A stretch of 13,528 nucleotides of DNA, from NCBI GenBank assembly GCA_035267185.1, contig DATFLY010000057.1, positions 1 to 13,528 of the forward strand. The letters run 5' to 3'. Positions within the stretch are counted from its first letter, which is position 1, and each line of letters starts with the position of its first letter. Position numbers and translations under genes: made by a program. The stretch is from JAUIBE01 sp035267185. GTDB taxonomy: Bacteria > Pseudomonadota > Gammaproteobacteria > Xanthomonadales > SZUA-36. Below are positions 1 through 7,875 of the stretch, piece after piece. Under the pieces are notes generated by a model, which had not been told where the DNA came from, did no database searches, and saw only the letters and a list, made by a program, of their open reading frames with translations.

Positions 1-162
1 GGGCGCCTTGTCGATATCTTCAAATGCCGTCACGTCACCGCCACGAAGCTCCGCGCATACTTTCGTCAGCGCCGCCGTCAGCGTCGTCTTGCCGTGGTCA
101 ACGTGTCCAATCGTGCCCACGTTGACGTGAGGTTTATTTCTTTCAAATTTTGCCTTAGCCAT
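1..162 (-). CDS. tuf: Elongation factor Tu, N-terminal part (runs off window)
   Basis: EF-Tu is the GTPase that carries aminoacyl-tRNA to the ribosomal A site. Only the first 54 codons lie in the window; the gene continues past position 1. The ATG is at 162. The peptide starts MAKAKFERNKPHVNVGTIG and contains the P-loop GHVDHGKTT (about residues 19-27), which is characteristic of EF-Tu and distinguishes it from SelB or IF2. A Shine-Dalgarno sequence AGAGGAA lies a few bases upstream of the ATG. The gene starts 42 nt after the fusA stop and is the last visible gene of the str operon (rpsL-rpsG-fusA-tuf), so it is probably cotranscribed with EF-G. Many gammaproteobacteria carry a second tuf copy elsewhere; this window cannot show that. 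The visible part has no frameshift or odd residue. Confidence 0.97.
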   Translation of the reverse strand, partial: MAKAKFERNKPHVNVGTIGHVDHGKTTLTAALTKVCAELRGGDVTAFEDIDKAP

Positions 163-204
163 TGTCTGTTCCTCTTAAAACAGCTATTCGTTCACTGCCT
201 GATA

Positions 205-2298
<2,094 letters not shown>

Positions 2299-2334
2299 TT
2301 TCCTATACCTCTATTCTTTAGTGAACCGCGCGGC

Positions 2335-2808
2335 TTACCAGCGGTAATGAGCAAACGCGCGGTTTGCTTCCGCCATGCGGTGTGTGTCTTCCCGTTTCTT
2401 GACTGCTGCGCCACGCTGCTCAACAGCGTCCAGCAATTCACCGGCGAGCCGGTCGGGCATATTCTTTTCACCACGCTTGTGCGCAGCTTCGATAATCCAG
2501 CGCATGGCCAGTGTCTGGCGACGCTTCGGACGAACTTCGACCGGCACCTGGTAAGTGGCACCACCAACGCGACGAGACTTAACCTCGACTGCTGGACTGA
2601 CATGCTCGAGTGCTTTTTCAACCAACTCGACAGGCTCAGCCGTCTTGTTCTTTTCCGAGATGTGATTCATCGCGCCGTAAACGATGCGCTCTGCCACTGA
2701 TTTCTTGCCACTCATCATCACCATGTTGATGAAACGGGTGACCATTTCGCTGTGGAATTTCGGATCCGGCAAAATTTCGCGGGAAAAATTAGTCTTTTTT
2801 CTGGACAT
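2335..2808 (-). CDS. rpsG: 30S ribosomal protein S7
   Basis: S7 is a primary 16S rRNA-binding protein that starts assembly of the 30S head and lies near the E site. The product is 157 aa, within the usual range (about 156-179). Family hallmarks are the N-terminal block SRKKTNFSREILPDPKF (2-18), the beta-hairpin region VEVKSRRVGGATYQVPVEV (74-92) that contacts rRNA and mRNA, RRQTLAMRW (96-104) and the basic C-terminal part ending AFAHYRW. The ATG at 2808 lies 6 nt after the rpsL stop, and its Shine-Dalgarno bases GGGGA overlap the last rpsL codons and the TAA. This suggests translational coupling to rpsL. In E. coli, S7 represses its operon by binding the long rpsL-rpsG spacer; that spacer is almost absent here, so any feedback must work differently. 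Confidence 0.98.
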   Translation of the reverse strand: MSRKKTNFSREILPDPKFHSEMVTRFINMVMMSGKKSVAERIVYGAMNHISEKNKTAEPVELVEKALEHVSPAVEVKSRRVGGATYQVPVEVRPKRRQTLAMRWIIEAAHKRGEKNMPDRLAGELLDAVEQRGAAVKKREDTHRMAEANRAFAHYRW

Positions 2809-2814
2809 CTTCTT

Positions 2815-3189
2815 TTATCCCCGTGGTCTCTTGGCGCCGTATTTAGAACGGCCCTGGCGACGGTCACTGACACCCGCTGTGTCAAGGCTGCCTCGCACTG
2901 TGTGATAACGCACACCCGGCAGATCCTTTACACGACCGCCGCGGATGAGCACAACACTATGCTCCTGCAGGTTGTGGCCTTCGCCACCGATGTAGCTCGT
3001 TACCTCGAAACCGTTGGTCAAACGCACACGCGCAACCTTGCGCAGCGCAGAGTTTGGTTTCTTCGGCGTGGTGGTATACACACGTGTGCATACACCGCGC
3101 TTTTGCGGGCATCCTTCGAGTGCCGGCACGTTGCTCTTGTAGAGCTTCGGCTTGCGAGGCTTCCGTACGAGTTGGTTAATCGTCGCCAT
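2815..3189 (-). CDS. rpsL: 30S ribosomal protein S12
   Basis: S12 lies at the decoding centre of the 30S subunit and affects fidelity and the response to streptomycin. The product is 124 aa, the usual length, and is almost collinear with E. coli S12. Visible family blocks: ATINQLVRKPRKPK at the N-terminus, CPQKRGVCTRV (27-37), TTTPKKPNSALRK (39-51) and GGRVKDLPGVRYH (84-96). K43 and K88, the residues most often changed in streptomycin-resistant strains, are wild type. D89, which RimO methylthiolates in E. coli, is present. The ATG at 3189 is preceded by AGGA about 10 nt upstream. It is the first gene of the str operon: a strong promoter lies about 215 nt upstream, and a terminator-like hairpin ends 18 nt before the start codon. 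The stop TAA lies inside the ribosome binding site of rpsG. Confidence 0.98.
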   Translation of the reverse strand: MATINQLVRKPRKPKLYKSNVPALEGCPQKRGVCTRVYTTTPKKPNSALRKVARVRLTNGFEVTSYIGGEGHNLQEHSVVLIRGGRVKDLPGVRYHTVRGSLDTAGVSDRRQGRSKYGAKRPRG

Positions 3190-3207
3190 ATATCCGTTCC
3201 TGAAATT

Positions 3208-3236
3208 AAAAAAAGCAATCGGGAAATCCCGAATGC
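3208..3236 (-). terminator. Terminator-like hairpin in the rpsL leader (possible attenuator)
   Basis: On the minus strand, GCA-T-TCGGG, loop ATTT, CCCGA-T-TGC forms a stem of 3 + 5 base pairs around one T-T mismatch (3215-3236). It is followed directly by seven T residues (3208-3214). This has the form of an intrinsic terminator, but it sits downstream of the only good promoter and 18 nt before the rpsL ATG, leaving no room for another promoter. That position fits an attenuator better than an end-of-operon terminator. The stem is short, so termination would be partial at most. Seen in sequence; function is inferred. Confidence 0.5.
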
Positions 3237-3242
3237 CATGTC

Positions 3243-3323
3243 TCAGATAATGTCAAACGCCCAACCCCCGAGACTTTTTCTGGGATTGGGCGCCGTTGGT
3301 TCCGGCCCACGCGCCGGCGACAT
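3243..3323 (-). CDS. Possible 26-codon leader peptide upstream of rpsL
   Basis: A short reading frame starts at ATG 3323 with GGAG placed 5 nt after a GC and ending 5 nt before the start codon, and ends at TGA 3243-3245. It encodes 26 aa, beginning MSPARGPEPT and ending GGWAFDII. It runs through the upstream hairpin (3258-3292), and its stop codon is 6 nt before the terminator-like hairpin at 3215-3236. That geometry is what a translation-coupled attenuator would need. The peptide matches no family that I recognise, has no run of one regulatory amino acid, and is short enough to arise by chance. Treat it as a candidate only. Confidence 0.25.
   Translation of the reverse strand: MSPARGPEPTAPNPRKSLGGWAFDII
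3258..3292 (-). promoter_or_regulatory. Stable hairpin in the rpsL leader
   Basis: CGCCCAA (3258-3264) is the exact inverted repeat of TTGGGCG (3286-3292). Inside, three further G-C pairs (3266-3268 with 3282-3284) follow one mismatch, and AGA/TCT (3271-3273 with 3279-3281) closes a CTTTTT loop as read on the plus strand. The transcript side is the minus strand. No U-run follows, so it is not a terminator alone. Bases in its arms (minus AATCCC, 3282-3287) can also pair with GGGATT (3225-3230) in the terminator-like hairpin downstream, so the two structures may compete. Confidence 0.5.
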
Positions 3324-3365
3324 CGGCTCTCCGCAACAGTTTCAGAAGGTTCTCCGACTGCGCGG

Positions 3366-3382
3366 CCCTCCATGTGGGAGGG
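3366..3382 (-). promoter_or_regulatory. Small GC-rich hairpin near the 5' end of the rpsL leader
   Basis: On the minus strand, CCCTCC, loop CACAT, GGAGGG forms a perfect 6-bp stem about 16 nt after the predicted transcription start. It would lie close to the 5' end of the str mRNA and may protect it from decay or pace RNA polymerase. The stem is seen in the sequence; the role is a guess. Confidence 0.35.
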
Positions 3383-3404
3383 TTTGCATTACCTTAGCCG
3401 GTCA

Positions 3405-3433
3405 ATTATGCCAGCACTTGCTCAGTGTGGCAA
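3405..3433 (-). promoter_or_regulatory. Sigma70-type promoter of the str operon
   Basis: Read on the minus strand, the -35 box TTGCCA (3428-3433) matches 5 of 6 consensus bases. It is separated by exactly 17 bp from the -10 box CATAAT (3405-3410), also 5 of 6, which carries an extended -10 TG (TGG-CATAAT). The predicted start of transcription is near 3398. The site lies between the palindromes after rpoC and the rpsL gene, where the str promoter is expected. It implies a 5' leader of about 210 nt before rpsL. Confidence 0.8.
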
Positions 3434-3473
3434 CCCCGGAATCGAAAAAGTTTGAATGATCTGTTTCAGACAA

Positions 3474-3522
3474 GTCAGCCCCGGTTGGTGAGCCGCCAAA
3501 AACGGCTCACCAGAGGGCTGAC
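3474..3522 (-). terminator. Nested inverted repeat after rpoC, probable rpoBC transcription boundary
   Basis: An outer perfect 8-bp repeat (GTCAGCCC 3474-3481, GGGCTGAC 3515-3522) encloses an inner perfect 10-bp repeat (TGGTGAGCCG 3486-3495, CGGCTCACCA 3503-3512) with a 7-nt A-rich loop on the plus strand. On the minus strand it would fold into a very stable two-part hairpin about 80 nt after the rpoC stop and 40 nt before the str promoter. The following bases (TTGTCTG) are not a true U-run, so as an intrinsic terminator it is atypical. It could instead end transcription inefficiently, block 3' exonucleases or be a processing site. Confidence 0.5.
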
Positions 3523-3535
3523 CAAAACTACTTAT

Positions 3536-3602
3536 GAAGTCGAGCGTAGCCGCCTTCGCGGACGACTCTCGAGTCGTTCGCGGAGCAGGGAAGCGAAGAC
3601 TC
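3536..3602. repeat. Long imperfect palindrome just after rpoC (REP-like candidate)
   Basis: The core is CGCG (3557-3560), one mismatch, ACGACT (3562-3567), a CTCG loop, AGTCGT (3572-3577), one mismatch, CGCG (3579-3582). Imperfect symmetry continues outward to about 3536 and 3602, giving a 67-bp palindromic unit that begins 3 nt after the rpoC stop. It has no U-run after it on either strand. The compact, GC-rich, extragenic nature suggests a repetitive palindromic element, but a single copy in this window cannot prove repetition. Confidence 0.45.
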
Positions 3603-3604
3603 CC

Positions 3605-6600
3605 TTAATCTTTACCGTCTTCGTCGTCGGCTCCGGCAAACTCTTCAGCAGCCACTGCTGCTGCCAGAGCAGCGAGATCAATCTCGGGCTCTTCTTCCAC
3701 CACGCGCTTGCGCGACTTGTGATACGCCATACCAGTACCAGCCGGAATCAGGCGGCCCACGATGACGTTCTCTTTCAGGCCACGAAGATGATCGGTGGTG
3801 CCGCGGACGGCTGCCTCGGTCAATACACGCGTGGTCTCCTGGAAGGAAGCTGCCGAGATAAATGACTCGGTTGCCAGGGATGCCTTGGTGATGCCCAACA
3901 GGATGCGCTGGAATTCGGCCGGGCGGTTTTTCTCGCGCTTGGCCAGCTCGTTTTCTTCCAGTACGCGAACGTAGTCGAGCTGATCACCACGCAGCAGCTT
4001 GGTTTCACCCGGGTCAGAGATTTCGACCTTACGCAGCATCTGGCGAACAATCACTTCGATGTGCTTGTCGTTGATCTTCACACCCTGCAGGCGATAAACG
4101 TCCTGAATTTCCTTCACCAGGTAGGCATCAAGTGCCTCGACACCCAGCAGGCGCAGAATGTCATGCGGATTTGGTTCGCCGTCGACAACGGTTTCACCTT
4201 TCTCCACACGTTCACCTTCGAACACGATGATGTGACGCCATTTCGGAATCAGTTCCTCGTAGTGTTCACTATCATCCTGCGTAATCACCAGGCGTTGCTT
4301 GCCCTTGGTGTCCTTGCCGAAGCTGACGATACCCGAGACTTCCGCCAGGATAGACGGCTCTTTCGGCTTACGCGCTTCAAACAGGTCAGCCACTCGCGGC
4401 AGACCACCTGTGATATCACGGGTTTTGGAAGACTCCTGCGGGATACGCGCCAGTACGTCACCAACGTTTACATCCTGTCCGTCTCGCATCTGAACGATGG
4501 AACCGGATTGCAGGAAGTAATGAGCGGGAATTTCCGTATTGGCCAGACACAGCTCCTTACCCTTCTTGTCGAGCAGGCTGATCATCGGACGCAAATCCTT
4601 ACCAGCAGCTCCGCGCTGCTTCGGATCGGTCACGATCAGGCTGGTCAGACCGGTGATGTCATCGGTGTGCTCATTGAAAGTAACGCCTTCAGTGAACTCA
4701 TGGAATTTAACAGTACCCGCCACTTCGGTAACGATCGGATGGGTATGCGGATCCCAGTTGGCGACGATATCACCAGCATCAATCTTCTCCTGATCGCGCA
4801 CGGAAATAATGGCACCGTAAGGAACCTTGTAACGTTCGCGCTCACGACCGTGATCATCGATGACAGAAAGCTCACCGGAACGAGATACCGCAACCAGTTT
4901 CTTGTCTGCGTTTTCAACAGACTTGAGGTTATGCAGCCTCACCGAACCACCAGACTTGGCCTGGATGTGATCAACTGCAGCTGCCCTCGATGCCGCACCA
5001 CCAATATGGAAGGTACGCATTGTTAGCTGGGTGCCTGGTTCACCAATTGACTGGGCTGCAATAACACCAACAGCTTCACCAATGTTTACCAGCTCACCGC
5101 GGGCAAGATCGCGACCGTAGCAGGAAGCACAAACACCATGCTTGGTTTCGCAGGTAATGGTGGAACGAACATGAACCATGTCCACACCCGCTTCTTCAAG
5201 TGTCTCAACCCACTGCTCATCGAGCAGGGTGTTACGACCACAGATTTCCTCGTCTGTGCCGGGCTTGTAAATCGGCTGCGCAATCATGCGACCGAGCACT
5301 CGCTCTGACAATGGCTCAACAACGTCACCACCTTCAACGATCGGCTGGATCAGCACGCCCGCTTCGGTTTTACAATCAACCTCGGTAATCACCAGATCCT
5401 GGGCAACGTCAACAAGTCGACGTGTCAGGTAACCGGAGTTCGCTGTCTTGAGCGCTGTATCTGCCAGACCTTTACGAGCGCCGTGAGTGGAAATAAAGTA
5501 CTGCAGTACGTCCAGCCCTTCACGGAAGTTCGCCGTAATCGGCGTTTCGATGATCGAGCCATCCGGCTTGGCCATCAGGCCACGCATACCTGCAAGCTGA
5601 CGAATCTGGGCAGCCGAGCCTCGGGCGCCTGAATCAGCCATGATAAAGATAGAATTCATTGAATCCTGTTCAACATCCGATCCGTCTTTTGCCTTGACCA
5701 CGGTTTTACCCATGGTTTTCATCATGGCCCGTGCAACCTGCTCGTTGGTGCGGGACCAGATATCGACAACCTTGTTGTAGCGCTCACCGGAAGTCACCAG
5801 GCCAGATACATACTGGTTCTGGATCTCAACAACCTCGGCTTCAGCACCTTCAAGAATGGTCTTCTTCTCGTCCGGAACCACCAGGTCATCAATACCGATG
5901 GAAACACCCGCCATGGTGGCGTAGTGGAATCCTGAGTACATCAGCTTATCGGCAAAGACCACGGTCTTCTTGAGACCAAGGCGGCGATAGCAGGAGTTGA
6001 TCAGGCCGGAGATTTCACGCTTCTTGAGCGCTTTATTGAGCATGTGGAAAGGCATGCCAGCCGGCCGGATGTCAGCCAGCAATGCACGACCAACGGTGGT
6101 CTCAATCAGGTTGGTCTCATGACGCTCATCGCCGTGCTCTGAAACAATGATTTCATCAATACGCACCTTGATTCGCGCATGCAATCCGACCGCCTTGTTT
6201 TCAAACGCACGATGGACTTCTTCAATGTCAGAGAAGTACATGTCTTCACCAGCTGTGCCTTCAAGCTGGCGCGTCATGTAGTAAAGCCCCAGTACAACGT
6301 CCTGGGTGGGCACGATGATGGGCTCGCCATTTGCCGGTGACAGGATGTTGTTTGAAGACATCATCAGGGCACGGGCTTCGAGCTGGGCTTCCACGGACAA
6401 GGGTACGTGCACCGCCATCTGGTCACCATCAAAGTCAGCGTTGAACGCTGTACACACCAGCGGGTGAAGCTGGATCGCCTTGCCTTCAATCAGCACCGGC
6501 TCAAAAGCCTGGATGCCAAGACGATGAAGGGTTGGTGCACGGTTAAGCATGACCGGGTGTTCGCGGATTACTTCCGAAAGAATATCCCAGACCTCGGCGC

Positions 6601-7813
6601 GCTCAGCCTCTACCAGTTTCTTGGCAGCCTTGATGGTGGCGGCCATACCGCGTCGCTGCAGCTTGCTGAAGATAAACGGCTTGAACAGTTCAAGCGCCAT
6701 CTTCTTGGGCAGGCCACATTCATGCAGTTTCAGTTTCGGACCCACCACGATCACGGAACGACCCGAATAATCGACTCGCTTGCCGAGCAGGTTTTGACGG
6801 AAACGACCCTGCTTGCCCTTGATCATGTCAGCAAGCGACTTCAATGGACGCTTGTTGGTGCCGGTAATGGCACGGCCGCGACGACCGTTGTCCAGCAACG
6901 CATCTACTGCTTCCTGCAGCATGCGTTTTTCATTTCGAACAATAATGTCAGGCGCGTTGAGTTCCAGCAGTCTTTTCAGACGGTTGTTTCTGTTGATCGC
7001 ACGACGATAGAGATCATTCAGATCCGAGGTTGCAAAACGGCCACCATCCAGGGGTACCAGCGGACGCAGGTCCGGCGGCAGAACCGGCAGAACCGTCAGG
7101 ATCATGTACTCAGGACGATTTCCGGATTCGATGAAGGCTTCAACCAGCTTGACGCGCTTGGAAAGACGCTTGAGCTTGGTGACAGAACGGGTCGCGCCAA
7201 TGTCCTCGCGCAGCTGGGCCACTTCGTCATGAAGGTCAATGGTGCGAAGCAATTCGAAAATGGCTTCTGCGCCCATCTTGGCATCAAACTCGTCACCCCA
7301 CTCTTCCACGGTGTCGAGATATTGCTCGTCGGTCAGCAACTGGCCGCGCTCGAGCTCCGTCAGTCCGGCATCGAGAACCACGTAGGATTCAAAATACAGG
7401 ATGCGCTCAATATCACGCAGGGTCATATCCAGCATCAGGCCGATACGCGAAGGCAGCGACTTGAGGAACCAGATGTGGGCAACCGGACTGGCCAGCTCGA
7501 TGTGCGCCATACGTTCACGGCGAACCTTGGTCAGCGTGACCTCGGTGCCACATTTTTCGCAGACGACACCACGATGCTTCATGCGCTTGTATTTGCCGCA
7601 CAGGCATTCGTAGTCCTTGACCGGCCCGAAAATAGCCGCACAGAACAGACCGTCACGTTCCGGCTTGAATGTCCGGTAATTGATGGTTTCCGGTTTCTTG
7701 ACTTCACCGAACGACCACGACCGGATCAGATCCGGAGGCGCAAGGCCGATGCTTATTGCGTCAAAATCCAGCGGCTGGCGCTGCTTGTTGTAGAGATTAA
7801 GTAGGTCTCTCAC
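3605..7813 (-). CDS. rpoC: DNA-directed RNA polymerase subunit beta'
   Basis: Beta' is the largest RNA polymerase subunit; it holds the catalytic Mg and forms the clamp, bridge helix and trigger loop. The product is 1402 aa (E. coli 1407). The N-terminal zinc ribbon cysteines are C70, C72, C85, C88; the catalytic loop NADFDGD has D460, D462 and D464; the second zinc site is C814, C888, C895, C898. All match E. coli numbering. Bridge and trigger regions are intact (GLADTALKTANSGYLTRRL about 782-800; GEPGTQLTMRTFHIGGAA after the second zinc site), and the SI3 insertion typical of proteobacteria follows. The C-terminal tail is acidic (ADDEDGKD). The start is GTG at 7813, as in E. coli, with GAGAGGAG 7 nt upstream; the stop is TAA. 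It follows rpoB by 62 nt and is cotranscribed with it. Confidence 0.99.
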   Translation of the reverse strand: MRDLLNLYNKQRQPLDFDAISIGLAPPDLIRSWSFGEVKKPETINYRTFKPERDGLFCAAIFGPVKDYECLCGKYKRMKHRGVVCEKCGTEVTLTKVRRERMAHIELASPVAHIWFLKSLPSRIGLMLDMTLRDIERILYFESYVVLDAGLTELERGQLLTDEQYLDTVEEWGDEFDAKMGAEAIFELLRTIDLHDEVAQLREDIGATRSVTKLKRLSKRVKLVEAFIESGNRPEYMILTVLPVLPPDLRPLVPLDGGRFATSDLNDLYRRAINRNNRLKRLLELNAPDIIVRNEKRMLQEAVDALLDNGRRGRAITGTNKRPLKSLADMIKGKQGRFRQNLLGKRVDYSGRSVIVVGPKLKLHECGLPKKMALELFKPFIFSKLQRRGMAATIKAAKKLVEAERAEVWDILSEVIREHPVMLNRAPTLHRLGIQAFEPVLIEGKAIQLHPLVCTAFNADFDGDQMAVHVPLSVEAQLEARALMMSSNNILSPANGEPIIVPTQDVVLGLYYMTRQLEGTAGEDMYFSDIEEVHRAFENKAVGLHARIKVRIDEIIVSEHGDERHETNLIETTVGRALLADIRPAGMPFHMLNKALKKREISGLINSCYRRLGLKKTVVFADKLMYSGFHYATMAGVSIGIDDLVVPDEKKTILEGAEAEVVEIQNQYVSGLVTSGERYNKVVDIWSRTNEQVARAMMKTMGKTVVKAKDGSDVEQDSMNSIFIMADSGARGSAAQIRQLAGMRGLMAKPDGSIIETPITANFREGLDVLQYFISTHGARKGLADTALKTANSGYLTRRLVDVAQDLVITEVDCKTEAGVLIQPIVEGGDVVEPLSERVLGRMIAQPIYKPGTDEEICGRNTLLDEQWVETLEEAGVDMVHVRSTITCETKHGVCASCYGRDLARGELVNIGEAVGVIAAQSIGEPGTQLTMRTFHIGGAASRAAAVDHIQAKSGGSVRLHNLKSVENADKKLVAVSRSGELSVIDDHGRERERYKVPYGAIISVRDQEKIDAGDIVANWDPHTHPIVTEVAGTVKFHEFTEGVTFNEHTDDITGLTSLIVTDPKQRGAAGKDLRPMISLLDKKGKELCLANTEIPAHYFLQSGSIVQMRDGQDVNVGDVLARIPQESSKTRDITGGLPRVADLFEARKPKEPSILAEVSGIVSFGKDTKGKQRLVITQDDSEHYEELIPKWRHIIVFEGERVEKGETVVDGEPNPHDILRLLGVEALDAYLVKEIQDVYRLQGVKINDKHIEVIVRQMLRKVEISDPGETKLLRGDQLDYVRVLEENELAKREKNRPAEFQRILLGITKASLATESFISAASFQETTRVLTEAAVRGTTDHLRGLKENVIVGRLIPAGTGMAYHKSRKRVVEEEPEIDLAALAAAVAAEEFAGADDEDGKD

Positions 7814-7875
7814 TTTGAAACTCCTCTCGATGAAGGTTGACTGTCAGTTAGCGAAATTGGCTGCACTAACAGCAC
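7814..7875 (-). promoter_or_regulatory. rpoB-rpoC spacer with strong rpoC ribosome binding site
   Basis: The 62-nt spacer contains GAGAGGAG 7 nt before the rpoC GTG, a strong Shine-Dalgarno that compensates for the non-AUG start. No promoter or terminator was seen in it, which supports rpoBC cotranscription. Confidence 0.7.

Larger units (their letters stand above)
3190..3604. other. 415-nt gene-free region between rpoC and rpsL
   Basis: This stretch separates the rpoBC unit from the str operon. In the direction of transcription it holds a 67-bp imperfect palindrome, a nested inverted repeat, the str promoter and a leader of about 210 nt with at least three hairpins and two short reading frames. 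A further 5-bp stem CCGGC/GCCGG lies at 3302-3317. The longer frames that cross it on either strand overlap real genes out of frame and resemble no protein family, so I see no conventional gene here. Confidence 0.8.

Noticed and set aside
3018..3239. 73-codon minus-strand frame overlapping the rpsL start out of frame
   Set aside because: No Shine-Dalgarno before its ATG at 3239, it runs through the terminator-like hairpin and overlaps rpsL in another frame.
3251..3256. TTGACA (minus strand) as a second str promoter -35 box close to rpsL
   Set aside because: No acceptable -10 box lies 15-19 bp downstream; the bases there (around TTCGGG) belong to the terminator-like stem.
2752..3459. 235-codon plus-strand frame across rpsL and the str leader
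   Set aside because: Antisense to the whole of rpsL; no family resemblance and no regulatory signals for it.
4061..5026. 321-codon open frame on the plus strand opposite rpoC
   Set aside because: Antisense shadow of rpoC; no recognisable motifs.
6407..7804. 465-codon open frame on the plus strand opposite rpoC
   Set aside because: It is fully antisense to the conserved 5' half of rpoC. The translation resembles no known family and has no visible ribosome binding site or domain. Long antisense frames are common opposite genes with biased codon use.
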